Positions 1-5,821 of a stretch of 6,146 nucleotides of DNA are shown piece after piece. The stretch comes from Planctomycetaceae bacterium (GTDB taxonomy: Bacteria > Planctomycetota > Planctomycetia > Pirellulales > Thermoguttaceae). The notes under the pieces are model-generated. The model worked only from the letters and a program-made list of their open reading frames with translations, was not told the origin of the DNA and did no database searches. A program made the position numbers and the translations under genes. The stretch is from the NCBI GenBank assembly GCA_009776995.1, contig WRMR01000312.1, forward strand, positions 1 to 6,146, in the 5' to 3' direction. Within the stretch, counting starts at the first letter, position 1; every line of letters starts with the position of its first letter.

Positions 1-379
1 CTTGTTGCAGGAATGAAAACGCGGTAAAATAACAAAAAATACGAAATAGAGTCAATAGCAATTTCGCCAACTTCGCTAACTTGATGTTTCAGAACAAGTC
101 TAATAAACGGGAGAGCAAAATGTGCCCAAGTCAAACGTTCCGAACCGCGGGCACCGGCCGAAAAGCATTTGTTGACATCGTGGTAATTATGCTGGGCCAG
201 CATAATCTGTTTCAAATTGTTGGTACACTGCATACGTCGTGCCGCTTCTCTGGCAGCTTGCACTGCCGGCAACAGAAGTGCGATCAAAATGCCAATGATC
301 GCGATGACGACAAGAAGCTTAACAAGGGTGAAAGCTCTGCAAGTTGCCCCCCCCATTTTAACAAAATTCGCTTTTTCAT
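1..379 (-). pseudogene. DUF1559 prepilin-like protein, truncated by window edge and probably decayed
   Basis: Reading the minus strand from an ATG at 356 gives an uninterrupted frame to the window edge. It begins with a short leader, then AFTLVKLLVVIAIIGILIA, then PAVQAAREAARRMQCTNNLKQ and a HNYHD motif (residues 56-60), and reaches ALPFI near residue 85. This is the hallmark N-terminus of the DUF1559 (SBP_bac_10) family, type IV-prepilin-like surface or secreted proteins abundant in planctomycetes. A likelier original start is ATG 379 (MKKRILLKWGG), preceded by AAAGAG, but it is one base out of frame across a run of eight G (354-347) and stops after about 31 codons. The usual Gly before the cleavage site is Ala, and the conserved Glu at +5 is Lys, so prepilin processing is doubtful. 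Similarity fades after about residue 85. A frameshifted pseudogene is my preferred reading. A functional short-leader version starting at 356, or a base-calling error, remains possible. Confidence 0.8.
347..354 (-). other. G8 homopolymer at the frame break of the DUF1559 gene
   Basis: Eight consecutive C on the plus strand are read as G8 by the minus-strand gene. Adding one G would join MKKRILLKWGG in frame to the prepilin-like segment. Such tracts can be slippage sites, decay mutations or sequencing errors, and one sequence cannot tell which. Confidence 0.6.
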
Positions 380-688
380 ACTTGACTCTTTCTAAAATGT
401 GTCAGTGAAAATTGAAAAAAGACATTCAGGACAATGAGTGAAATTTATCATTAAATTCCTAACATGTCAAACCAGCACTTTCTCCAATTATTATGAGTTT
501 ACAATTCAACAATCAACCCCCCAAACACCATCTTGAAAAAAATTTTCGTTTTTTTTCTGATTCACGATGATTTCCAGTAGCAATTCTTTTGATCTCAAAT
601 AAAATAATACTTATTAATTGGTATCATGTTTTTCTTTTCGGGGCACTTCTGCTGAAATTGCTTCAAACCTGTCCGCCACAGCTTCAGA

Positions 689-702
689 ATTAAATATTTA
701 AT
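689..702. repeat. Perfect 14-bp AT palindrome
   Basis: ATTAAAT is followed directly by its reverse complement ATTTAAT, about 134 nt before the chosen start of the sugar transferase. Perfect A/T palindromes can be operators, but AT-rich DNA also produces them by chance. Confidence 0.4.
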
Positions 703-759
703 ACAGTGAAACAAGTGGTATATTATTTTCTTTTTTTACTGTTATATTAGAAAAAATAT

Positions 760-773
760 TGAATGTCCATTCA
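760..773. repeat. Dyad TGAATG-TC-CATTCA
   Basis: Two perfect 6-bp arms are separated by TC, about 62 nt upstream of the sugar transferase start. The position and symmetry suit a regulator operator in the promoter region. No specific regulator can be named. Confidence 0.35.
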
Positions 774-835
774 CTGAGTATTTTTACACATCGAGTTTGT
801 CACAACTATCATTGATTTTTTTGAGTAGCTTTCCC

Positions 836-1642
836 ATGTCCTTTTCGCATGTTACACGAGGGTATCGATGCCCTAAACCTTATACTTCACCATACTTCCA
901 AATCAAGAGCCACGTTGACCGTGTGGTCGCACTTTTGCTTTTGATTCCGTGTCTGCCCATCATCGGTTTTCTGGTTCTCTTGGTCCGCATGACCTCCAAA
1001 GGGCCGGGAATCTATGCTCAGGAACGACTCGGAAAAGACGGCAAACCGTTCATTATGTACAAAATTCGTTCTATGGTTGTCGATGCCGAGCAGGAAAGTG
1101 GTGCGGTTTGGGCTTCCAGGAACGACTCGCGGGTGACTTTGGTTGGAAAATTGTTGCGGAAATTTCACCTGGACGAATTACCACAAATTCTTAACGTCCT
1201 TCGCGGCGAAATGTCTCTGGTTGGCCCCCGGCCCGAACGCGACGAATTTGTCCGGGTTTTGAACCGGGAAGTGGACGGCTACAGCTATCGCATGTCCGTC
1301 CCACCGGGCGTGACCGGCTACGCGCAGTTGAATTTGCCTTCCGATGTCGAAGTTGCCGACGTGAAACGCAAAATCGCACTCGACTTCGAGTACATCGAAA
1401 ATGCATCATTTTGGTTTGATTTTGTCATCCTGCTCGGGACTCTGGGGCGTTTTTTCAAATTTCTAGGAATCATTCACCTCAAGGTTTTGGGCGTTTATCG
1501 CCGTGTCGAAGATTCGCCGTGGGCAGTTTGTGTCGGGGCGGTCAGCGAAAACCCCGGCCAGGGCCGTTCCATGCAGCTCAATCGGCTTTTTGAAATGGCC
1601 GCCGTGGACCGCATTGAAGATGTCCGGCCGGTTGTTCTCTGA
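836..1642 (+). CDS. Bacterial sugar transferase (phosphoglycosyl transferase, PF02397 type)
   Basis: Predicted membrane enzyme that transfers a sugar-1-phosphate from a nucleotide sugar to undecaprenyl phosphate, the first committed step of exopolysaccharide or O-antigen-type glycan assembly. In the 268-residue product, residues 30-51 form the membrane (re-entrant) helix, followed by QERLGKDGKPF (62-72), KIRSM (76-80), and HLDELPQILNVLRGEMSLVG with PRPER ending at 135. That stretch holds the Asp113-Glu114 pair matching the catalytic dyad of the family. PPGVTGYAQ lies at 156-164. This is the small catalytic-domain form, without the multi-helix N-terminal part of WbaP-type enzymes, plus about 60 extra C-terminal residues of unknown role. 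I chose ATG 836. An in-frame TTG at 797 would add 13 residues with no better ribosome site. Substrate sugar is not predictable. Family assignment is firm; the start is less so. Confidence 0.92.
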   Translation: MSFSHVTRGYRCPKPYTSPYFQIKSHVDRVVALLLLIPCLPIIGFLVLLVRMTSKGPGIYAQERLGKDGKPFIMYKIRSMVVDAEQESGAVWASRNDSRVTLVGKLLRKFHLDELPQILNVLRGEMSLVGPRPERDEFVRVLNREVDGYSYRMSVPPGVTGYAQLNLPSDVEVADVKRKIALDFEYIENASFWFDFVILLGTLGRFFKFLGIIHLKVLGVYRRVEDSPWAVCVGAVSENPGQGRSMQLNRLFEMAAVDRIEDVRPVVL

Positions 1643-1756
1643 CACGGTATGGATAACCGGATGATATGATTGATGTGTTGCTTTTCCGAAACGTGGTAAG
1701 TTTGATACAACTGTCAGCTTTGCGCTGTTTCACAATGGCACGGCTTTTTTGATTAG

Positions 1757-1787
1757 TTGCAGTTCTACCGTTTCTTCAGAGTATAAT
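1757..1787 (+). promoter_or_regulatory. Possible sigma70-type promoter for the glycosyltransferase
   Basis: A consensus -10 hexamer TATAAT lies at 1782-1787 and a partial -35 TTGCAG at 1757-1762, with a 19-nt spacer, longer than the usual 17. Transcription would begin near 1794, downstream of an in-frame ATG at 1792, which argues for the later start at 1846. Confidence 0.4.
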
Positions 1788-1832
1788 TTGCATGTTGCCT
1801 TTGAATTGTCCCAGGCGTGCAAACGTATTCGC

Positions 1833-1836
1833 GGAG
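1833..1836 (+). promoter_or_regulatory. Ribosome binding site GGAG favouring start 1846
   Basis: GGAG lies 9 nt before ATG 1846. The ATG at 1792 has no comparable site; the sequence before it is the putative -10 box. Confidence 0.5.
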
Positions 1837-1845
1837 AACAGGATC

Positions 1846-2934
1846 ATGCCCGACATTTGTGAACAGCCAAAAACTGACCAAAATGCTAAAGTTATGGCAA
1901 CGACGCCACCTGCCACGGATGGAAACGGTCTTTTGCCATTGATTTCCGTCGTGATTCCCGTCCGAAATGAAGAGTTGCACATCGTTGCGGTACTCGATGC
2001 ACTGTTGGAGCAAGATTACCCTGTGGAACGGTTCGAAGTGCTTGTCGTCGATGGCCATTCGACGGACAACACCCGCGAAGTGGTGGAAACCTACACGAAG
2101 CGGTTCGGAAATATCCGGCTTTTCTCGAATCCCAGGTTTCTTTCCAGTGCCGCGCGAAACATCGGCATTCGCGAATCGCAAGGTGATATTATCCTCATTA
2201 TTGATGGTCATTGTCTGATCGACAACCCCGGCATGTTGTCCAATGTCGATCATGCCATGCGAAAGCCCGGTGTGTTTGCACTGGGGCGACCGCAACCGCT
2301 GTTTCTCGAAAACGCCAATCTGACGCAACGGGCCATCGCCCTGGCACGGCATTCACGAGCAGGACACCACCCGGACTCGTTCATTTATTCCGACCAGCCG
2401 CAAATTGTCCCAGCCATCAGCACAGCGGTTGCTTATCGACGTGAGGTGTTTGACCAAATCGGCCTCTTTGACGAGCGTTTCGACGCCTGCGAAGATTGTG
2501 AGTTGAATTTCCGATTCGACCAAACCGGCATGATTTGCTATTTTACGCCGGACATTGCCGTCCGTTACAAACCGCGCAGTTCGATTTTCGGCCTGTGCAA
2601 ACAGATGTTCCGCTACGGACGCGGGAGGATTCGATTGGCAAAAATACACCCCAAGTCATTTTCCTGGACAATGTGTCTGCCTGCACTGCTGATATCTGGC
2701 ATTGTCCTTGGCGGAGTTTGTGCCACCTTTTCGCACAGCATTGCGATTGCTTATTTTGCCGTGCTTGCCTGTTACTCCCTGATTATCGGATTGGAATCTG
2801 TCCGCCTCAGTGCTGTCAATCGTTTCCTGCCGGGATTGGTTGTGTTCCCATTGGTTTTTCTTGCGATTCATTTTGCGGCCGGTTTCGGGGAATTGCTCGA
2901 AATTGTGACGCCGCTCCCCCGAAAACCGCACTGA
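1846..2934 (+). CDS. Glycosyltransferase family 2, ExoA-like, with C-terminal membrane helices
   Basis: Predicted inner-membrane glycosyltransferase that adds a sugar from a nucleotide donor to a lipid-linked or polymeric glycan. In the 362-residue product, the GT-A fold begins at SVVIPVRNEE (34-43), then VVDGHSTDNT (67-76), ARNIGI (103-108), and IIDGH (118-122), which stands at the metal-binding DxD-like position. The likely catalytic-base motif is EDCELN (216-221). FRYGRG (255-260) followed by about three hydrophobic segments (roughly 277-297, 299-318, 329-348) resembles ExoA of succinoglycan synthesis. An upstream in-frame ATG at 1792 would add 18 residues, but GGAG at 1833-1836 and the promoter-like TATAAT at 1782-1787 favour 1846. 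It lies about 200 nt after the sugar transferase on the same strand, so joint work in one polysaccharide pathway is likely, although it may have its own promoter. Donor and acceptor are unknown. Confidence 0.92.
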   Translation: MPDICEQPKTDQNAKVMATTPPATDGNGLLPLISVVIPVRNEELHIVAVLDALLEQDYPVERFEVLVVDGHSTDNTREVVETYTKRFGNIRLFSNPRFLSSAARNIGIRESQGDIILIIDGHCLIDNPGMLSNVDHAMRKPGVFALGRPQPLFLENANLTQRAIALARHSRAGHHPDSFIYSDQPQIVPAISTAVAYRREVFDQIGLFDERFDACEDCELNFRFDQTGMICYFTPDIAVRYKPRSSIFGLCKQMFRYGRGRIRLAKIHPKSFSWTMCLPALLISGIVLGGVCATFSHSIAIAYFAVLACYSLIIGLESVRLSAVNRFLPGLVVFPLVFLAIHFAAGFGELLEIVTPLPRKPH

Positions 2935-2959
2935 AAATCAGTATTGCAGTTCTTCTGGA

Positions 2960-3017
2960 AATCTGTCATAATGTGAATGCTACTGTGTCCTTTTGATCAC
3001 GATCAACGTGACAGATT
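2960..3017. repeat. 9-bp inverted repeat enclosing a TTGATC-AC-GATCAA dyad
   Basis: AATCTGTCA (2960-2968) and TGACAGATT (3009-3017) are perfect reverse complements separated by 40 nt. Inside lies a second perfect dyad, TTGATC (2993-2998) and GATCAA (3001-3006), with a 2-nt centre. It sits 25 nt after the glycosyltransferase stop, but no T-run follows, so a standard intrinsic terminator is not supported. Confidence 0.5.
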
Positions 3018-3078
3018 GCCGAAATGACCATCCAACCGCAATGCGAGAAACGGTGAAAGTCGTTATAAATTCATTAGT

Positions 3079-3159
3079 TACTACAACGCAACTTGCTATG
3101 GAAATGTTCATCTCACGGCAATTGTCAGCCGATTGAGAAATTTAATCTTTGTTGTAGTA
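3079..3159. repeat. Nested stem-loop element
   Basis: The outer arms TACTACAAC (3079-3087) and GTTGTAGTA (3151-3159) pair perfectly over 9 bp. Inside, TCTCACGGC (3111-3119) pairs with GCCG-AT-TGAGA (3128-3138) over 9 bp with a 2-nt bulge and an 8-nt loop. Two nested helices in 81 nt suggest a structured RNA or a protein-bound site. No known RNA family was recognised. Confidence 0.45.
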
Positions 3160-3239
3160 TCTCATATCCAATTTTATGATTTTTCCTGAAGTAACGATTT
3201 GTTAAAATGGGTAAAATTATATTCCCGCTTTGGTCGATG

Positions 3240-3264
3240 TTCAGACTATGGAACGATGTCTGAA
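3240..3264. repeat. 7-bp hairpin TTCAGAC / GTCTGAA
   Basis: Perfect 7-bp arms at 3240-3246 and 3258-3264 enclose an 11-nt loop. No T-run follows on either strand. Role unknown. Confidence 0.4.
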
Positions 3265-3360
3265 ACCGAGTCAAAAAGTGGCATGGACATGGCGATTGCA
3301 ACGAGTGTCAGTATTTTTCAAAGAAAATTGGGATTACCCCCATCCTGATTTTGCAGGTTA

Positions 3361-3393
3361 GCGTAATAAACCTCATCAGTGAGGTCATCACGC
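3361..3393. repeat. 33-nt imperfect hairpin upstream of the FlgM-like gene
   Basis: The two arms pair as GCGT, AT and ACCTCA with TGAGGT, AT and ACGC, giving 12 pairs with one mismatch and one small internal loop around a TCAG loop. It ends 135 nt before the FlgM-like start, so it could lie in its leader RNA. There is no T-run on either side. Confidence 0.45.
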
Positions 3394-3517
3394 AACCCGA
3401 TGCGTCAAGCACATTTGTCGGAACAGGTTGCACCACCTCGACAAAACAGTTTGGCAATTCGATCAAAAGAACAGATATATTTGTCGTACCTCGATCCCGA
3501 GTATGACATCCAAACCT

Positions 3518-3522
3518 GGGAG
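3518..3522 (+). promoter_or_regulatory. Ribosome binding site GGGAG for the FlgM-like gene
   Basis: GGGAG ends 6 nt before ATG 3529. It decides against the longer reading from ATG 3379, whose extra 50 residues look non-coding. Confidence 0.65.
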
Positions 3523-3528
3523 AAAGAA

Positions 3529-3828
3529 ATGAATATTTACGGTACTCAATTTGTGCATGGCCCTCACGCCCTTTCCGGCCCTCACACCTCCAAGCCACAA
3601 CAGACTTCCACTTCGCAACAAGCCGCTTCAACTCAGGCAAAAGACGAAGTGACGCTGTCCAGTGCAGCCCAACAGGCAAGCCATACGACCGAAGCCTCTG
3701 CATCGAACGGCGAAATCCGCTTTGATCTGGTCAACCGCCTCCGCATGGAAATCGCCGCCGGAACCTACGAAACACCGGAAAAACTCGACACAGCACTCGA
3801 AAAAATGCTTGTCAGCATCGGTGGATAA
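3529..3828 (+). CDS. flgM: FlgM-like negative regulator of flagellin synthesis (anti-sigma-28 factor)
   Basis: FlgM binds the flagellar sigma factor FliA and holds it inactive until the hook-basal body is finished and FlgM is exported. This 99-residue product has the family's usual size. DEVTLSSAA (39-47) matches the conserved segment before the sigma-binding helices, and residues 65-94 (FDLVNRLRMEIAAGTYETPE and on to EKML) match the C-terminal FlgM core with its IAAGTY turn. The N-terminus MNIYGTQFVHGPHALSGPH followed by a Gln/Ser/Thr-rich linker is like planctomycete members as I recall them, and fits the disordered N-half of FlgM. ATG 3529 is chosen because GGGAG lies 6 nt upstream. No flagellar gene is adjacent, so it appears to be a stand-alone unit; its sigma partner must be encoded elsewhere. 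Some planctomycete relatives might control another sigma factor. Confidence 0.8.
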   Translation: MNIYGTQFVHGPHALSGPHTSKPQQTSTSQQAASTQAKDEVTLSSAAQQASHTTEASASNGEIRFDLVNRLRMEIAAGTYETPEKLDTALEKMLVSIGG

Positions 3829-3864
3829 GAAGTCACGCAGCAAGCCACGTGAATATTTCCATTT

Positions 3865-3915
3865 GAGCCGCGAGAGTTATCGAGCGGAATGACCGCTCCG
3901 TAACCGTCGCGGCTC
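3865..3915. repeat. 51-nt near-continuous stem-loop downstream of the FlgM-like gene
   Basis: GAGCCGCGA (3865-3873) pairs with TCGCGGCTC (3907-3915). After a 2x2 internal loop, GTTA (3876-3879) pairs with TAAC (3901-3904). Then come a T-G wobble and one mismatch, and GAGCGG (3882-3887) pairs with CCGCTC (3893-3898) around the loop AATGA. That makes 19 Watson-Crick pairs in one rod. It starts 36 nt after the FlgM-like stop and may end that transcript or protect its 3' end, but no T-run follows on either strand. A REP-like dispersed element is an alternative. Confidence 0.65.
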
Positions 3916-4100
3916 TGAGGGATCGCCTTTCCAGTAAACGGTATATTCGATACAAGCAGAGCATTTTGGTTTTTTTCTAAATAATCGCCAATTTACTTCT
4001 CTTTGGCCGAAAATACAAATGCTTTTGTTTTGTGATTTTGCCGGTTGCACCCCGGCGAATTGTTGCGATCCTGAAAACTCTCCTATTATCCCCCCCACCC

Positions 4101-4712
4101 ATGCAACGGAATCAAACCCGGCCTGTCTTCTCAATGGCGGCCATGGTCGGCGAGTGCGTCGATGACTGCCATCCTGAATGGTGCGATCATTTCATGATCG
4201 TTTACGCCGACACAAAAGGCGAATCATTTCGCCAGTGGCTTCCCGGCCTGTTGGGACTCGAAATCCGTCGCGGCGATCTGGTCCTCATCGCCAAGCCGAT
4301 CAACTGGGCCACGCCGGTCATCACAGGTATTTTGCCCGCCACACCGTCAAGTTCAAGCAGTGCCTTTTCCCCCTGGAAACTCAAATCCACGACATCGGAA
4401 CATGAATCACCGGTTCCCGAACCCCAGAAACTCCCGCGTTCCTCGTTCGAGGTGCGAACAAACAACACGGTCGCGCTTACCGGCGAAACACCCATCCAGG
4501 TTGTGACACACAGCGGCCGGAAGCTCGTCGAAATCGGTTTGGGTGCCAACGGTCCGACCATCCGTATCTGTGAGCGGGACGCTGTCATTGATCTGCCTGG
4601 CAAACTGGCGATCATTGCGGGTGAACTGGAACTCAAATCACGTTCCGGCGACCTGAAAATCGAAGCTGATCACGATGTTGTCGTGCAAGGCGACCTCATC
4701 CGGCTCAATTGA
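4101..4712 (+). CDS. Hypothetical protein with beta-rich, VgrG/gp5-like C-terminus
   Basis: I do not recognise this 203-residue protein with certainty. The N-terminal part carries a Cys cluster, C19-VDD-C23-HPEW-C28-DH, then a beta-rich stretch (about 35-79, including LEIRRGDLVLIAKP and TPVITGIL) that vaguely recalls DUF6484-type barrels. A Ser/Pro-rich linker covers about 79-112. The C-terminal 85 residues alternate hydrophobic and polar residues with short turns (IDLPGKLAIIAGELELKS, then GDLKIEADHDVVVQGDLIRLN), a pattern seen in spike-tip repeats of VgrG/gp5-type proteins and associated small proteins. A link to a contractile injection system is therefore possible but weak, because no neighbour supports it. 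No signal peptide is evident. The start is uncertain: GTG 4032, ATG 4101, ATG 4134 and ATG 4143 are in frame and none has a good ribosome site. I chose the first ATG. Confidence 0.7.
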   Translation: MQRNQTRPVFSMAAMVGECVDDCHPEWCDHFMIVYADTKGESFRQWLPGLLGLEIRRGDLVLIAKPINWATPVITGILPATPSSSSSAFSPWKLKSTTSEHESPVPEPQKLPRSSFEVRTNNTVALTGETPIQVVTHSGRKLVEIGLGANGPTIRICERDAVIDLPGKLAIIAGELELKSRSGDLKIEADHDVVVQGDLIRLN

Positions 4713-4789
4713 TGCAGGTCATTGCGAAGCGGGAAGAACGTGTCGCAAATCTTCCCAATCATTGGCAGGAGAAAGCCCATAGCGCATTG

Positions 4790-4825
4790 AAAAAGGCTCC
4801 CCGGTCTTTCGAGCGGAGAGCCTTT
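4790..4825. terminator. Bidirectional terminator-like hairpin between convergent genes
   Basis: AAAAA precedes GGCTC (4795-4799), and GAGCC (4818-4822) is followed by TTT. Inside, CCG (4801-4803) pairs with CGG (4814-4816) after one mismatch. For minus-strand transcripts the hairpin is followed by TTTTT, a good intrinsic terminator shape for the lipoprotein gene. For plus-strand transcripts from the 4101-4712 gene the tail is only TTT. Confidence 0.55.
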
Positions 4826-4900
4826 CGGACGGTGTTACTAGTGCATCAGGAGGCATCCGTATGCAGAACGTAACACGGAAATGGAACAAGCACAATTTGC

Positions 4901-4935
4901 GGCGGTCCCGGTGTGACCGCCCTGCTTTCAGGCGG
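4901..4935. repeat. Two overlapping, mutually exclusive GC-rich hairpins
   Basis: GGCGGTC (4901-4907) pairs with GACCGCC (4915-4921) around a 7-nt loop. Alternatively CCGCCCTG (4917-4924) pairs with CAGGCGG (4929-4935) around CTTT with one bulged C. Both use 4917-4921, so only one can form at a time. They lie about 40-70 nt past the lipoprotein stop. Confidence 0.5.
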
Positions 4936-4972
4936 GGTGCGTTGTATGACCGCTCCCCGGCTTTGAACGACA

Positions 4973-5563
4973 CTACGGCATCAGGCTGTTGCCGTTGCCG
5001 GCATCGACGTTTCCGACCATGTGATAGTGGTCGTGGTCGATGTAAACGACTTCACAGGCATCTTCGTTGACGATCTGGTGCGGAACCGGCCAGCCGACAT
5101 GAACGACGTCGGTAAAGTAAACCGTGCATTTGTAGTGGGCATGGTGCAACTGGACGGGACCGATCAGCGGAACAACGCGCGGCGGATCAATATAATCGCC
5201 GATCTTTTCCTTGACGATTTTCACGTTGTTGCGATAGCGTGTTTCAAGGAAGGGAACGCCGCCTTTCGTCTTTCGGGCTTTTTCCAAAGCCCGCATCACC
5301 TCGTCGTCCGACGGAGTGTCAAGGGCAACATGTTCCGTCCCCTGAGGGATCGGTCCCAAAATGGGAACCTTGTCGTAGCGTTCATTTTCGAAAGCGATGT
5401 CTTCGTATTCATCCTGTAAACTGCTTGGAACCGGAATGGGAACGCTTAACGGTCCGAGTGACGGGCCCGGGAGACCGATGCAACCGGATGAAAACGCCAC
5501 CGCGCCGCCAACAACCAGGCTCAAGAGCAAAGTGTCAATGGTTTTATTGGACATTTCTGACAT
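4973..5563 (-). CDS. Conserved hypothetical lipoprotein, planctomycete type
   Basis: Secreted lipoprotein of unknown function, 196 residues. A short charged N-terminus is followed by a hydrophobic segment (11-24) and SSGC, with Cys28 the likely lipidated residue. Ser at -3 is less usual than Leu. After a Pro/Gly/Ser-rich spacer (30-48, GPLSVPIPVP) come YDKVPILGPIP (63-73), SDDEVMRALEKA (85-96), a PPRVVPLIGP segment (127-136), the His-rich LHHAHYKCTVYF (139-150) and VVYIDHDHYHMVGN (172-185). The clustered His and Asp could bind metal, but this is inference. I recall similar hypothetical proteins in planctomycetes. ATG 5563 is the longest start. ATG 5554 is a real alternative, because AAGGA (5569-5565) is 1 nt from the first ATG but 10 nt from the second. 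It converges with the gene at 4101-4712; the terminator at 4790-4825 lies between them. Confidence 0.85.
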   Translation of the reverse strand: MSEMSNKTIDTLLLSLVVGGAVAFSSGCIGLPGPSLGPLSVPIPVPSSLQDEYEDIAFENERYDKVPILGPIPQGTEHVALDTPSDDEVMRALEKARKTKGGVPFLETRYRNNVKIVKEKIGDYIDPPRVVPLIGPVQLHHAHYKCTVYFTDVVHVGWPVPHQIVNEDACEVVYIDHDHYHMVGNVDAGNGNSLMP

Positions 5564-5631
5564 TTCCTTATCATCTCAAGTTTTTGACATGAGTTTTGCG
5601 ATTGATGAAAACGCTTGTTTCGTGTTTGGCC

Positions 5632-5646
5632 GAAAACCCGGTTTTC
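5632..5646. repeat. Dyad GAAAACC-C-GGTTTTC upstream of the lipoprotein gene
   Basis: Perfect 7-bp arms flank a single central C, about 70 nt upstream of the lipoprotein start. The position and symmetry suit an operator; as a hairpin it would close over 6 bp with a CCG loop. Confidence 0.4.
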
Positions 5647-5730
5647 ACGTCGTATTTGATCAACCCCCAGGCTGCCTGGTCTTCCGACGGTCCATGACCG
5701 CTTTTGTTCGGAATCACCTGATTTGCTGAT

Positions 5731-5744
5731 ACAATTCCTATTGT
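5731..5744. repeat. Short dyad ACAAT-TCCT-ATTGT
   Basis: Perfect 5-bp arms around TCCT. An alternative longer-range pairing, ATACAA (5729-5734) with TTGTAT (5744-5749), overlaps it. It is upstream of the lipoprotein gene, possibly near its promoter, but could be chance. Confidence 0.25.
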
Positions 5745-5821
5745 TGTATATCGTGTCCTTCCATGACGGACTTGCGGGTTTTTCGGAAAAAAACAAAGAC
5801 AGCGTTCACGGTGATATTTCT

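Larger units (their letters stand above)
380..835. other. AT-rich intergenic region upstream of the sugar transferase
   Basis: No convincing gene is present in this 456-nt stretch. It is AT-rich, with A/T runs around 534-558 and 726-737. It separates the divergent DUF1559 fragment from the sugar transferase, so promoters for both should lie here. I could not find a -35/-10 pair with standard spacing that I would defend. The two palindromes listed separately are the only clear ordered signals. Confidence 0.6.
2935..3528. other. Intergenic region with a series of inverted repeats
   Basis: There is no credible gene in this 594-nt stretch. It carries at least four inverted repeats, listed separately. 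The first may help end the glycosyltransferase transcript; the later ones could lie in the leader of the FlgM-like gene. No promoter with standard spacing is convincing. Confidence 0.6.

Noticed and set aside
81..408. Plus-strand open frames over the first 400 nt
   Set aside because: They are antisense shadows of the DUF1559 fragment, whose characteristic protein sequence is on the minus strand.
3277..3305. Sigma54-like promoter around TGGACATGGCGATTGCA
   Set aside because: The GG and GC elements are 11 nt apart instead of 10, and the remaining matches are partial.
3463..3492. Sigma28-like promoter (TCAAAAGA then GTCGTACC) before the FlgM-like gene
   Set aside because: The downstream element matches GCCGATAA at too few positions.
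3308..3703. Minus-strand open frame of 131 codons overlapping the FlgM-like gene
   Set aside because: It is antisense to a recognisable gene, has no known motif, and crosses the hairpin at 3361-3393.
4719..4973. Minus-strand frame of 84 codons after the lipoprotein
   Set aside because: It begins at a GTG, has no clear ribosome site, contains the terminator-like hairpin and has no recognisable sequence.
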